Assembly (NCBI RefSeq): GCF_000321225.1 | Contig: NW_004451858.1 | Span: 1-64,000 of the forward strand | Reading direction: 5' to 3' | From: Odobenus rosmarus divergens | Taxonomy: Eukaryota; Chordata; Mammalia; Carnivora; Odobenidae | Length of the DNA stretch: 64,000 nucleotides | In this document: piece by piece, positions 1 through 11,395 of the stretch | Position numbering within the stretch: the first letter of the stretch is position 1 | Layout: each line of letters begins with the position of its first letter | The notes under the pieces: model-generated | Told to the model about the DNA's origin: nothing | Seen by the model: only the letters and a program-made list of their open reading frames with translations | Database searches by the model: none | Program-made: the position numbers and the translations under genes

Positions 1-97
1 ACTGGGTGTTATGCACAAACAATGAATCATGGAACACTACATCAAAAACTAATGATGTATGGTGATTAACATAACAATAAAAAATTTTTAAAAAATT
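1..97 (+). mobile_element. LINE-1 3' end (carnivore type), cut by window edge
   Basis: The window opens inside the 3' UTR tail of a carnivore L1: the ACTGGGTGTTATGCAC block, then the GGAACACTACATC and GATTAACATAACAATAAAAA blocks and an A-rich tail. The same sequence recurs at 18820-18910 and 63915-64000. Only the last ~100 bases are in the window, so the length of the insertion is unknown. No coding potential is present here. Confidence 0.9.
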
Positions 98-722
98 GGA
101 TCAATCTGGTTGGTTACACCAAATCAGTGATTGGAAACTGTTCAGTAGAATTGCCTGCTTTTTATGGGGATATGTGTGGTCACAAGAGAATTCCATCCTC
201 TCCATGCTATCCCCAAAGAATCTCCAGCACAAATCTACTAGGAATTTGTGGGGGAAGTAGTTGAGATGTTATACATATTATTTAGAAAACAACTTTGAAG
301 CCCCATTAAGCACTGATCTTCCCAACCCCACCTTCACCATGTTGCCACTGAGGTCCCTTTTCCTCCCCCACCTTTACAGAGGACCTGCCTTCTGGCTCCT
401 GATGCCTGCCTCCTGAATTTTCAAACTGACTCTTCATATCCCCCTTCCATTTTTATGCACAGAGCAGTTCGGCTATGCCCCAGCTTCTCTGTCCAAATTT
501 GTCCACTCAAACCTGTGGCCTGTCCAGCAAACCACAAGCTTTTGAATGATGAGGCCTACCCTCATCAGAAGACAGCAGAGGCTTGCAAATCAATTTTTTC
601 TTTATAAATAAATTAACTAATTAGCTATCCCTAATAAATCATTATTTATGTATGTATAAATACATGTATATGTGTACAGGTGCCTATGTATACATACATA
701 ATGACTAGAATATACATATATG
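98..722. other. unique intergenic DNA
   Basis: No gene or recognisable repeat is seen up to about 600. From about 600 the sequence becomes AT-rich, with degenerate TATG/TACA alternation at 636-725, just upstream of a SINE insertion point. Confidence 0.5.
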
Positions 723-735
723 AGTTCCGTAGGAT

Positions 736-914
736 TTTTTTTTTTTTTTAAGATTTTACCTATTTATTCATGAGAGACAGAGAGAGAGAGAGGCAGAGGG
801 AGAAGCAGGCTGCCAAGGAGCAGGGAGCCCGATGCGGGACTTGATCCCAGGACCCTGGGATCATGACCCGAGCTGAAGGCAGACGCTTAACCATCTGAGC
901 CACCCAGGCGCCCC
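736..914 (-). mobile_element. Can-SINE (tRNA-Lys-derived), full length
   Basis: Read on the minus strand this is a complete Can-SINE: the GGGGCGCCTGGGTGGC head with Pol III A-box region, the CCCAGGGTCCTGGGATC segment, a CT-rich body and a terminal A-tail (the T-run at 736-749). Perfect 13-bp target-site duplications (AGTTCCGTAGGAT) lie at 723-735 and 915-927, so the insertion is precisely bounded. A minus-strand open frame across 760-990 is SINE-derived and is not a gene. Confidence 0.95.
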
Positions 915-1129
915 AGTTCCGTAGGATCTTTAGTTGGGAGTCTTCAGTCCCCAGCTGCTGAAGTTCCAGCAGCCTGACTAGGAGTACCACCGTGTCTTAC
1001 ACAACCACGTGGAGAAGTTGCTGGAAGAGACTGCTCTGACAAAAACCACCACTAGAAGGACCAAGGGATGAGTTCTCACCAATAAAATGTGTGTGGGAGT
1101 GATGTTTGCTGTTTTTTGGCAAGGTGGTT

Positions 1130-1580
1130 AAGAATAGGCATGCCTTCCTGCGTTGGTCAGGAGAGGCTAGACAATGCCATCATAACCAACAACTCCCAAA
1201 TCCCAGTGATTTAACACAATAAAAGTTTATCTCTTGCTCATGTGAGGTCTACTATGAGTTCAGACATTTCTCAAGGGCAGCTGTTCTCTCTCTGGTGACT
1301 CAGGGACCCAGTGTGTTTCAACTGGGTGCCTCTATTTTCTCAAACATGAGCCATCCATATCCACTGGGCAAAGAGAGACTGAAGAATTGAATTGTGCATG
1401 GGCTTTTCACCGTCACCTCCTGGATGTGACACACATTCTTTCCACTCATATTTCAATGGCCAGAGCTGGTCAAATTAGCACCACAGAGTGGCAAAGGACA
1501 GAGAAGTGTAGTCTTTCGAGAATAAGAGATAAGAAATGGAATCTCATGAACAAAGCTTTGTCTCTGCCACACTTCTCCAC
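1130..1580. repeat. ancient LTR-like interspersed repeat
   Basis: The segment matches by eye a common placental repeat with a 'CATAACCAACAACTCC...TTTAACACAAT...TTTATCTCT' start, a mid 'GTGACACACATTCTTTCCACTCA' block and a 'GGCCAGAGCTGGTCA' block. It is diverged and has no open frame of interest. Family and orientation are uncertain; an ERVL/MaLR-type solo LTR is the best guess. Confidence 0.5.
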
Positions 1581-1620
1581 TCATTTCTGACTGTTTGCTA
1601 GCAAAAAAGAAATGATGCTA

Positions 1621-1727
1621 GGGACACCTGGCTGGCTCAGTCTGTAGAGTGACTCTTGACCTCAGTGTCATGAGTTTGAGCCCCACGTTGGGTATAAAGA
1701 TTACGTTAAAAAAAAAAAAAAAGAAAG
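1621..1727 (+). mobile_element. Can-SINE, short older subtype
   Basis: Starts GGGACACCTGGCTGGCTCAG and ends '...CCCCACGTTGGGTATAAAGATTACGTT' plus an A-tail. It lacks the CT-rich body of the longer copies, as expected for an older short subtype. The flanks share an imperfect AAGAAATGA motif (about 1607-1615 and 1728-1736), consistent with a decayed target-site duplication. Confidence 0.85.
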
Positions 1728-1779
1728 AAGAAATGACTCTACTACATGTGTCTGATAGTTTGTCCAAGTTTTGCCTTTA

Positions 1780-1840
1780 TAACCACAGCAACTGGATCAC
1801 CGCCTGGCAGGTAGTAGGTGCTCAGTGTTTGTTGTGAAAT
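1780..1840 (+). repeat. L2/MIR 3'-end fragment
   Basis: The phrase GCCTGGCAGGTAGTAGGTGCTCAGTGTTTGTTG resembles the shared MIR/L2 3' end (GCCTGGCACATAGTAGGTGCTCAATAAATG). It is short and diverged, so L2 and MIR cannot be told apart. Confidence 0.5.
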
Positions 1841-2091
1841 ATATAGCTGACTGACTACCCAAATAGATGAATAAATTATCAAAAATAAGAGCAGCCAAGA
1901 TATCCAGCCATGCTCAGTGCTATAGAGGAATCTCTGTTGCTTGTTGCTGCTCTTAGGACAACTAGACTTGTTAACTTGACCTTCGGGACCATATATATTC
2001 CGACATAACCCTCCCCTGTGGGGCCATTTCCTATCACGTGTGCACACATAGTTTACAAGATAGTTATACAGAACTCCGTGTGATTCCTCAG

Positions 2092-2135
2092 TCATTGTGT
2101 CTTTTTTTTTTTTATTATTCATTGTGTCTTTTTTC
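2092..2135 (-). repeat. tail-only retrotransposon insertion or 27-bp tandem duplication
   Basis: TCATTGTGTCTTTTTT occurs at 2092-2107 and again at 2119-2134. Between the copies lie only a T-run and ATTAT. On the minus strand this reads as ATAAT plus an A-tail flanked by a target-site duplication, which fits an extremely 5'-truncated L1 whose 3' end is ...AACATAATAAAA. A plain tandem duplication of period 27 is the alternative. Confidence 0.55.
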
Positions 2136-2299
2136 TCACATTTCTGAGCTCATGGCCAGGCACTACCCTCTGCCTGATATGCCATTTTTCTCTTTATGCT
2201 CCAGTGCCAACACCAGCTCATTTTTCAGGATGTAGAATAAATGTCTTCTCCTTTAGAAGGATTTCCAGTAAAGAATCTCTTTTTTTTTTTTTTTTTCCA

Positions 2300-2735
2300 T
2301 CCACCTGTCTCCACAGTGCTTACCTACACCTCCGCTGACCCTGTCTCCAGGCATGTTCTTGTCTGCATGTCTGTCTTTCCCAAGGGACTAGAACCCACTG
2401 AGGGCAGCTTCCTCTTTGCCCTGGGATCATATTCGATTGTCTCATATTCCAGGATTCTTTCCTATCACCTACCACAGTGTCTGACACTGAACAGACATTT
2501 CAATATATGTTCCTTTTTTTAAAAACTTTTTTTTATTTATTCGACAGAGAGAGAGAGCGAGCACAAGCAGGGGGAGCAGCGGGCAGAGGCAGAAGCAGGC
2601 TCCCCGCTGAGCAAGGAGCCCGATGCGGGACTCGATCCCAGGACCCTGGGATCATGACCTGAGCGGAAGGCAGATACTTAACCGACTGAGCCACCCGGGC
2701 GTCCCTCAGTATATGTTCATTAAATAATTACCTAG
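2300..2735 (+). repeat. L2 3' region, split by a Can-SINE
   Basis: The 2340-2500 stretch ('GGGACTAGAACCCACTGAGGGCAGCTTCC...CCACAGTGTCTGACACTGAACAGACATTTCAATATATGTTC') follows the L2 3' end layout. After the SINE at 2514-2705 the L2 resumes as '...ATATGTTCATTAAATAATTAC' at 2706-2735. The L2 therefore predates the SINE. Confidence 0.7.
2514..2705 (-). mobile_element. Can-SINE inserted in an L2
   Basis: Full-length minus-strand Can-SINE: T-run, TTTATTTATTCGACAGAGAG, the GAGCCCGATGCGGGACTCGA block, and a head ending CCACCCGGGCGTCCC. Target-site duplications TCAATATATGTTC (2500-2512) and TCAGTATATGTTC (2706-2718) differ at one base. The host sequence is the tail of an L2. Confidence 0.95.
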
Positions 2736-5039
2736 AGTCGAGTGAGAAGATTTTCTTCTTTTCCTTCTCAGGTTTTAACTCATGAGGCTCGTGTTCATCT
2801 GCTTATTGAAATTAGGACACGTAATACCTGACTCCTATGGAGGGCTCAGTGAGTCAGCCTCCAAAGGGCTTCATCTCAAGCTGAGATCTGGACCCTCCTG
2901 TTGAAATCTGGGAAGCCTTGCTACCTGGAGTCCTGAAGAGTAAGCATTCCTACTCATTTTTGATCTAGGGGAAGAGGGGTGCACCATAAAAGTAACATTT
3001 AGATCGTGGTCCATTTAAATACCTTTAAATTATCTGAAAATGTCATCTGAAGCTCTGGTCTTGCCACCATCACACCATTAACAAAAAAAAAAAAAAGCGA
3101 ACAAAAGCCATGCCAAAATTTTATTGCTATTTTCAGGGTCATGTCATTACAACCTAGTCATTGGGGTACTTTTAAAGATGCTTTACAGGATATGGTAAAT
3201 TGAAAGTTTAAATTTCCTAACGTGATTTATTTTTAAAATAGGATTTAATGGGCTCAGTAAAAACAATTCTAACTCATCACATTTCTTTCAGGCTAAATGT
3301 CTTTCAGTGAGAATATTGTCACGTGCTGGTAATTATGGAGAATATATTTTTCAAACATTAAGTACAATAAAAATTTTGAGATCTGAAAATTTAAAGTAAC
3401 TTCTTAGGAATCTTAAATTAAACCCCACTACTATTTGATTTTTTATTATTAAGTCATCTCTAACTTACTCATGTGGATCTCATCCTCAAAATGCAGAAGT
3501 TATGTCATACACATGAAAACACACACACAAGTTAACCTCTGTGTTAAATATTCAGGTAGGACATTTTATCATGATTGTCAGTTATGTTACCCACAAAGGT
3601 TTTTAAGATAGTTCTGTGCTATCCAAACTTTAAGAGAATGTCGTAGGTTACATGAGATGCATGTATATGGTATAATCACTTATTTTTAAAATATTCATTT
3701 CTAAGTAAATTGGTGGATAGAAATACATTTAATGGATACAGCCTTTCTATAGGCTGTATCCTTTTTTTATAAATCTAAAATATATAGTAGAGAATTTTAA
3801 ATTCAGCATGTTTGTTCTCGAGATATAATTCCTGTAGGTCTTTGGGTATAATCAGAGCATGAAATCTATGAATTAAAACTATTTATTATATAATTTCATC
3901 CAGTCGTGGTAGTAGATTCTTATGTATGTATATGGTTGGAAATATGTATGTAGTCATAAAAAGAAGAGTTCCATAGCTACTTTTATTCTCTTGGTTTGAA
4001 TAATATTTTACATTTACATAAAGGACAATGTAACTAACCATCTATTTGTAACTTACCCACTCTTATTCTTAAGTTTCAAATTTTACAATTGCTGAGTAGC
4101 CGGGTAGGAAAAATTTGAATGTATATAAAGCTGCAAAGTATTGTAACATAAATTATTAATCTTGAGAATATGAATATTTTAGGAGTAATGTATTTAGACA
4201 TAATAATTATCACAGTGAAGCTTGCATAGGTGAATTCAAAATATTTCTAGATTACAATACATTGTGTAATATTTGGCCAGAGATTCAATAAATAGCATTT
4301 AGTCCAGGTTTTAAATATTTGTTTTTATTTTGCATTTACAAGAATCTGTGCTTGTTTGGATTTACGAGTCGAGTTTCCATTTTATGTATTTCCACAAGTA
4401 AATCCTCACTTTTCCATTTATCCTCAGGGGAAAAAAAAATGACATCAGTGTCAAAATCCTCTGAAATAGAAATATCCAGAGAGCTGGCAAACTAGACAGT
4501 CACGAGATCAAGTTCAATAGATTATCCGAGGAGAATTGCTAACTACGTGTAATTATTTTAATATGTATCATTAGGCCATATTTTCGTGGTGTGCAGTTTT
4601 ACATTGTTTCCTTGTTTTTAGCCCAAGGACATATTTCAGTGTCATAATTTGTGCCTCTTAATGTGACTATTAGTTGGGTTTTAGGAGTGATTTGTAGATT
4701 TTTTGACAAGGGACAGGGGGTTCTTCATATTATAAATAAATTACAGAAAATCGGACCCAAACTACTATTACTCATCATTATGCTGACAATTTAGAAGAGT
4801 CACAGCTCACGAGCTTGGCTGACTTAAATTTTCAGTCCCTCCTCTCTTGGTTAAAAATGTCTGTTTCTCCATCGCTGTTGACAGGGCTTTCTCTTCTATA
4901 CACGGCTTGCCTCGTGTACCTATTACCACTGACCTGCCCTGTGTGCCTCTGGTCTAAAACCACCCCCCAACACCTGAGCAAACCAGAGCAAAGAGGATCC
5001 ACAGTTGTGCAGACTAATCCAATCCATGTAACAGTCTCC
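2736..5039. other. AT-rich unique DNA, no recognisable repeats
   Basis: No gene, SINE, L1 or LTR is seen. A short A-run lies at 3081-3095. A perfect 11-bp inverted repeat (3734-3744 / 3751-3761) is followed by seven T. The stretch is strongly AT-rich, with short homopolymers. A frame at 4815-5216 lacks an ATG and runs into a MIR, so it is not called as a gene. Confidence 0.5.
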
Positions 5040-5190
5040 TTCCATCAGCCTTTCTCAGGTGGGAAAACTGGGGCCAGAGACAATGAGAGCCTGCCCAAGG
5101 GGTCCCAGCTAGGGGACCTCCGATGGGCCAGCCAGGATGAATCCCACCAGGTTTCTCATCCCCAGTCCTGGCATCTCCAGCTCGCCTCTA
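5040..5190 (-). repeat. MIR
   Basis: The plus strand reads like the reverse complement of MIR: GGGAAAACTGGGGCCAGAGA, then GCCTGCCCAAGGGGTCCCAGCTAG, then CCAGCCAGGATGAATCCCACCAGG. Moderately diverged, core included. Confidence 0.7.
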
Positions 5191-5935
5191 CCATGTTAGG
5201 AGAGATGGTGCATTAGTGGTGAGTAGAGTGATGTTAGCATTTCTTCACCTAGAGTGACCATTTTATTTGATCAGCCAGTGAGGCCATAACAAAGTGAAGT
5301 TTGGGACCGACGATACCTCACTGTGGCATCAAGACATTACAAACTAAATGTGTCCACCTTAGTGGGTTAGATGTTGCAGGTGCCTATTTATATCTGGGGA
5401 AGATGATACATCTTCCCTGTGTCTCTAAACTAAGGCAGAGACCACCCCACTCCTTTTATTTTTTCTGTCTCATATGAAGCACTGAGTACGATTCTGATCC
5501 TTGGGAACTGTGACAGCTTAAGGCTGTCAGCCCCAACAGAAGGCTCCCTCATAAAAGGATGAGTATTATGTCTCTTTCATAAGAATTAAAGATCTAATCT
5601 GACCACAGCTCCATCGATGCTGATCAGGGAGAGGGGCTTCTTCAGAAATGGAAGACACATGATTACCTTTTATGGGTGAGATATTCTAATTATTCAGTGG
5701 GGATTCATTTCAGGTTACAGGATTTTTATTGGAAATCATTTAATTTTCAGTACCTGTCGTTTGAATTGGACAACGAAGAGGCCCATATTAAGAATTACTG
5801 GAGCACAAGGCCAGGCCCTCTGCAATTTGCATACACCCATATAATATAATTTTTATCTTCCTTTCACATAGGAAGCCTGCGAAATTGCACATAGCATCCA
5901 CAGACTGCTGCATAGCATACTGGTCAGAGCAAACT

Positions 5936-5969
<34 letters not shown>

Positions 5970-7139
5970 CAGGAAATTCAATTTTAGGAACTAGCTATAT
6001 TTATCCACACAAGGAGAGCCTTCTCAGATGCTAACTAGAGCAAACGGAGGGGAGAAAGTATATTTTCTCCTGTTCTTCTATTTTTTTTTTCTTACTGTTC
6101 GCCACATTCAAAATGAAACCTAGTGTATAATTTCCCACAGCAACTTGGTCATTTTAGTAATGAAGATTAAACTAAAAGCAGACGGATGACTAAGAAAAAA
6201 AAAAGCTGTAAGCAAATAAGCAAGAGTTGAAATCTATAAGTTGTTTCACTAATGTATGCCACTGGTTGATCCTAGGTCTATTAAAGCAATTTGTGAAGCT
6301 ATTACGTTTGGTTTGTGCAGCTGAGGGTATCACCTGAGCCAGACAGCGAATACTCTCGCACGAAGCACTTATATTCGTGCCTGCTCGTATCCTGAGAGAT
6401 GCTGTTTGTCACCATTCAAATGAGGCTTCCAGAAGACACCTTGTCTTCAGAAAATATCACCTTGTCAATAAATTTGCATTTCATATGTTGCAGAATTATT
6501 CTAGGAAGTGCCTTTTAGAATGGCGTTCCTAAGGCACTGCCTTTCCAACTGTTTAAGATTCATACAGCTTTGCCTTAAAGGCTTCTTCTCAAGCTCACTC
6601 TGCACATTTCCCACTAGCTCATGTTATCCTGCAAACACCACCAGCACCCAGGCCAGGAGGAGACGGATGAGATCCGCGGGACCTTGGATGATGAGTGACA
6701 CTATTTTCCCTCCTGGAGAGGAGCTGGGGGCCTGCCCACGTAGGAGTCACTTGATAAATGTGGAAAAGATTTGATGATGGTAAGCTGAAACGGAAGGATG
6801 GTGAACATCTGTACTGGTGATGAGAGAGGGCAAAGGAGCCAGGGGCTAGTAGACACCAGGGCAAGACAGGATACCAAGGCAGCCCTGTGCCTTCAGCCTG
6901 AGCCCTTGCTAACAGCTCCTAGCCTCCTGGTTCTCAATTCAAGAAATACTGATTAAATAGGTGGTCATTAGGACTAATTCGTTCTTCCACAGTCTCTAAC
7001 ATAAGCTTCAACATAGCCTATACACGAGGGCTTTCAGGAACAGGTAAGGATTAGGAGCATGAGAAGAAGGCAATAAATCATTGCCAAAGGTCAAAGGGAC
7101 CAGTCACCTTTCTGATGAATTCATTTTTTACTACCTGAC
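5191..7139. other. unique intergenic DNA
   Basis: No gene or transposon is recognised apart from a TAA microsatellite (5938-5968) and short T/A runs near 6080 and 6195. Open frames at 6508-6774 (+) and 6619-6864 (-) overlap each other and show no domain. Confidence 0.5.
5938..5968 (+). repeat. (TAA)n microsatellite
   Basis: About ten uninterrupted TAA units. Length polymorphism within the species would be expected. Confidence 0.95.
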
Positions 7140-7960
7140 AGCCTCAGAGCCCTCTGAAATGTCTCCATTGCCCGCTATGAGGTTAACTCGGATATGAACA
7201 CGTGGGACCAACGGCTTACAGGTATGCATGACACTCTATTAAACAGGACCGTTCCCTATCATAACATCCTCTTTACCCGCGCACACAGTGATGCCCGCCC
7301 AGCCTCCCAGCGCTGAAGTCTTCAGTGCGCACCACCTGTGAGCAGGGATTCAGGGAACATCATCTGAAGAGAGCCCGGTGTCAAAAAAATTCATATCGAC
7401 ACTTTGATCACAGGCAGCGTGGGACTGAAAAGTTTTTGAACAACAAACCATTTGAGTGTGTGTAACGTGCTTGTGAAAATATTCAAGGCATAATTAGATA
7501 AATAACAGATCCAGTGTCTATTTTTACTTTGCCTTGATGAGAAGCTTTGCAGGAGAGACTGCTGGTAGTTAATTCTCCTTAACAACAATCTGTGTAATCA
7601 CAAACCCCAATTAGCCGTGCCTGTTCTATGCTATACAAACTATTTCCTTAGCGCTTCACATCACTACTTTGTAATTAGCTTTCATCTACACGAGCTTTGA
7701 CTAAAAAAATATAAAAGAGTGTAAGTGATTGTACTGCCACTCAGTATTCTGAGAAATAATCGCCTGCGATTTCAATCAGATTAATTTTATCACCCGTATT
7801 AAGGAAAATTACCTCCCTCTTCACTCTCTACAGCTGAGGGCTATTTCATTTCCTGAGATGTTCATAAAAGCATAATATAAAGCAATCTGTAATTGTAAAT
7901 ATCCTTCCCTAATAACTTTGAGATATTTCCTTAATACATCTTTACATTTGGAGTTTCCGT
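7140..7960. other. candidate conserved non-coding element (CpG-retaining)
   Basis: Unique DNA without repeats. By hand count it holds about 20 CpG in 660 bases (7141-7800), many more than typical methylated mammalian intergenic DNA retains. It also has homeodomain-type ATTA/TAATTA cores (AATTAGATAA, AGTTAATTCTCC, CCAATTAG, GTAATTAGC, GATTAATTTTATC). No frame looks coding. This resembles developmental enhancer DNA, but conservation was not tested. Confidence 0.4.
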
Positions 7961-10424
7961 TCCATAAAATACAGTAACAAGTGCTCTATTATGTTTTAAG
8001 TGTGTGCTGTTAAGCTGGACAACTCAGTGCTGTCCTTCCTGTTTTTACATAGGGTTATATTTAACTTGCAGATAATGGGAACAAGGTTTAAAAGTGATGG
8101 AGCGGAATAATGGCGTTAGAGCAATAATATATCTTGCCTTTGTGAGGAATAGAACTTTACAGCCCTATTTCAGGTCAGCCAACACTGATGCCATTTTTCA
8201 CAACCTGACAATTTCACCTTCACCCAAACTCCAGATGGGTTTTAAACACCCTTTCCAGCCAGGACACGGGCCTCTTGCTACCAGTCTGTCCTTTCTTGTG
8301 GACCCCTTCGAGAAGAGACAAAAATGGACGGGGCGGGGGGAATGAAGAAAAAAAAAAAAAAAGACTCTCCTCGAGATCCCCAAACGTGGCAATCCAAAGG
8401 GTTGAGATCTTCTGCTAAGAGTGAGTGATCACAGGAAGGGTTTCAATCCTGGACCTGCAGGTGGATGGAACTTCCCTACTGGACTGAGGGCATTCTGGCA
8501 GTTCCCTTCATCAGGCCCAGAGCAGACAGGTGCTCTGACGTGGCAGCAGGCGGCCGTCCATGCCGTGCTGAACACGACACTGCAGCCCACGGCATGCCTG
8601 ACAAGACGATTTATTAGGTGGGTCATTCCATCAGAGTTGTAACTGGAAGGTGAATTTTAGAACTGCTCAGGATTCTGAGCTCAAAAGCATGTCAGAGCCC
8701 CAAAGCTGGGGACCCTGGGGAGTCTACTTGAATCCTTGCTGATAATATTAAAATATAATTTGTATCCTCAGCTCCCAATCCATAGTTTCATGCATAAAAA
8801 TTCTACCAACATCTAAGACCCAGCACACCTAGACAATGCGCACAACTGTATATATCCGTCCTGGTGGGCATAGGTCATTTAAATTTGATAAAGACCACAG
8901 GAGGTAGGCTGGTGAGGACGGGAAGTTCCATTGCTCTGTGCAGTGGACCTTGAATTGTTCTCATATAGTCAGATCCCGTAGGGAAATGAAGTGTTTAGAC
9001 GGCTTTAATCTGCTCTCCTGCAGCAAACACAGTGGCTTTTGCCAGTTCAACTCGAAAGTGTTCTCCCTTGCTTAACATTCTTCATGCCTCTCTGTCTCCT
9101 GGCAGGTTTGCACAGGTTTTGCGGGTTTGTTGTTTTGTTGTTTTGTTGTTGTTGTTGTTTATTCACCCTGCAAAATCACGTAACGTGGACCAAACTTTGG
9201 AGTTCAAAATGGGAAAGGGAAAGAAAATTAAGTAAAACCATTTGTTCTTTCTTGGTCTCCCAATGCAAAAGAGGACTCAACGGAGACACGCATTTGTGTG
9301 TGAAAGAATGAATGCCCAATGAGAAAGGTGCAGAGCGCCCATTGCCCATATTGCTACTTTTCTCAAACAGTGTTCTGACCCGTGAGTGCTGATGTAGGCC
9401 ATACTGGGGAGTAGCAACTGAGCTCTGGGGCAACCCGTGACATCTCGCTACCTCTGAGGACAGGCCTTCTCGGATGTGAGCAGTGGCACAAAACTGAGAC
9501 CCTGCAAACTGATTAACTCCTTCACTTTATTTCTCTCGCTGTCGCTGTAGTCAAAAGAAAAGGCTTTAAACACGTGTTCTTGCCCTGTCTATTTTAATGC
9601 TTCCATCATGACAGAAGACCTTTTAGAACACAAAGATGTCATTTGCAATTATGAAGAAGATGCAGGCTTGTGCATTTCACGAGAAATCCCGTGTCCTCTC
9701 AGACACGGCTGTAGGACTGCCATTCAGCAGCATTGACTTGACCCTGACCGGGGAAACCCTGGCTTATGATAGCTAAAGGTCTAAGTCCTACTTTAACTTA
9801 TTAATTTTACCTCCCAACATTATAAATACTCGTGAACTGTTGCAAGATGAAGTGATTTAGGGTCAACACGTTAGAGACCAAAGAAGTGTGTATGTAGAGG
9901 AATAAAAACTTTATATGGCACAAGCGATGCTTCCAAAAGAAAATCTACATTTTGAGCACCACTCTATTGGACATTAATAACGAAAGTAGTCTTTTTGAGG
10001 AAGTCGGATCTCTTGCTATTTTCTCTGAAGCACTAAGGTGTTAAGGAAAAGCCAGCAGGCCTACAAATTGTGGTGACAGAGACATATGTTCACATCAGTC
10101 AGGCTGATGAGCGAGGATCAGAGATGACCAAAGAAATACATAGCACATCAGGTACAACCTCCCATTCTGTCCTGGGGGTGGGGGGGGGGTAGGGGGCACC
10201 CTTAGGAAAAGCTCAAAAAGCTCTTGATTGAATTACACAACCAACATGAAGACTTTTCTTTCACAATGCAGGAAAATTACTCAGGGAAAGAGATTTAGAT
10301 ATTTAAATATTTCTTAACCTCTGAATTCTAAAAGTTTGTAAAGGGCAGTTTGGTTTAGAGTCATCACTTTCAAATAGAGCTTCAAAGAGTTATGACAATT
10401 TATTTCATAATTCCCTGGGCAATG
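7961..10424. other. unique intergenic DNA with simple tracts
   Basis: No gene or transposon is recognised. Contains an A16 run (8348-8363), a GTT-rich tract (9126-9160) and a G-rich run (10174-10197). Overlapping open frames near 8094-8642 and 9032-9433 occur on both strands and are treated as chance. Confidence 0.5.
9126..9160 (+). repeat. (GTT)n-rich tract
   Basis: Imperfect GTT/GTTTT repeats ending in five GTT units. Confidence 0.85.
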
Positions 10425-10490
10425 ATTTTTATTGAACACTTACTATATGCCGAATGCTATTCTAAGATCTGGCTGTGAGAGGGAGGATCT
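10425..10490 (-). repeat. MIR/L2 fragment
   Basis: TTTTTATTGAACACTTACTATATGCCGAATGCTATTCTAAG is the reverse complement of the MIR/L2 3' end (CTTAGAACAGTGCCTGGCACATAGTAAGTGCTCAATAAA). Short and diverged. Confidence 0.55.
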
Positions 10491-11395
10491 GTTTTAACAC
10501 AGTAAATGGAAAGGATATTCAACAACTTTTTCCTTTTTTTTTTGGCATTCAGTCACTGTTACAAAGGTAACTAATTTGAGGAAGAGATGCAGAGCCTGAA
10601 AACTATGAAATCTTTTTACAAGTTTTTGCTTCACATTACCAGGAAATATTTCTTCCAGAGGTTAAGAGTGGAGAGACTCTAATAACCTAGCACATTTAAA
10701 GTTTGCATTTGTAATAATAAAAGCAACTGAAAATTAAAGTATCTATGCTGATTGGAGGTATTAATTTAAATGTGAAAAGTCAGAAATGCTTAATTTGATT
10801 CTTAAGTGATGCTACTCAGTAAAACAAGCAAACAAACAAACAGACCCAGCTATATTAGCAGAGGTACACCGACTGCATGACCCAGACTCACCGCCCAGCC
10901 TAGTGGCTAGGAACTAAGTGGATTGCTCTCATCTGGTGCCACCTGTCGGAATTGGCTTAAGAGAAGGATGGTTGGCTACCATGGTAGTGAGAACCAATTT
11001 TGTTTATAGGTAGGACTTGCTGACACTACCCTCTTCAGGGTAGAGCACTGTTGACAAGCAACTAAAGCAGGATGACAGTATTGAAACAATATTCACTTAA
11101 GCTCAAAAGTAAAACCTAATTAAAAAAGATGATGATGATGATAAGACCACTGGGAACTGCACTTTGTGTAGCTTTACTGGGCCTGCAGGAAGCCTTCCTG
11201 TAGGCTGTCTGACCTTGGAGAGAAGGCAACTGAAACCCAGTCCCGCTAGTGGCACAATGGGGTTCTTCAAGATTGAGGGATACACAAGTCCAACGTTAGA
11301 AGTGATGGGAAAATCACCCAACCTTCTGCTAATTTCTATCGGTGAGATTGCAAATTACATGAGGCTAATGATTTCAAAATATACTGCTTCCATTG
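10491..11395. other. unique intergenic DNA
   Basis: No gene or transposon is recognised. Minor simple tracts are AAAC units (10825-10845) and a GAT tract (11128-11143). Confidence 0.5.

Noticed and set aside
736..914. tRNA-like A and B boxes
   Set aside because: These belong to the Can-SINE head here and in the other copies. No intact tRNA gene with a cloverleaf fold is present in the window.
1742..2122. 126-codon minus-strand frame
   Set aside because: Its N-terminus is encoded by a poly(T) tract and its C-terminal end overlaps the L2/MIR-like fragment at 1780-1840. Not credible as a gene.
4815..5216. 133-codon plus-strand frame
   Set aside because: It begins at TTG rather than ATG, and its second half is a reverse-complement MIR. 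No domain or signal of coding constraint is visible.
5938..5968. Regularly spaced repeats that might suggest a CRISPR-like array
   Set aside because: Simple microsatellite without spacers. The organism is a mammal, and no repeat-spacer array exists anywhere in the window.
7261..7345. Possible small CpG island
   Set aside because: Only about six CpG in 85 bases, with no extended GC-rich region or transcript-like frame. Far below the size of a promoter island.
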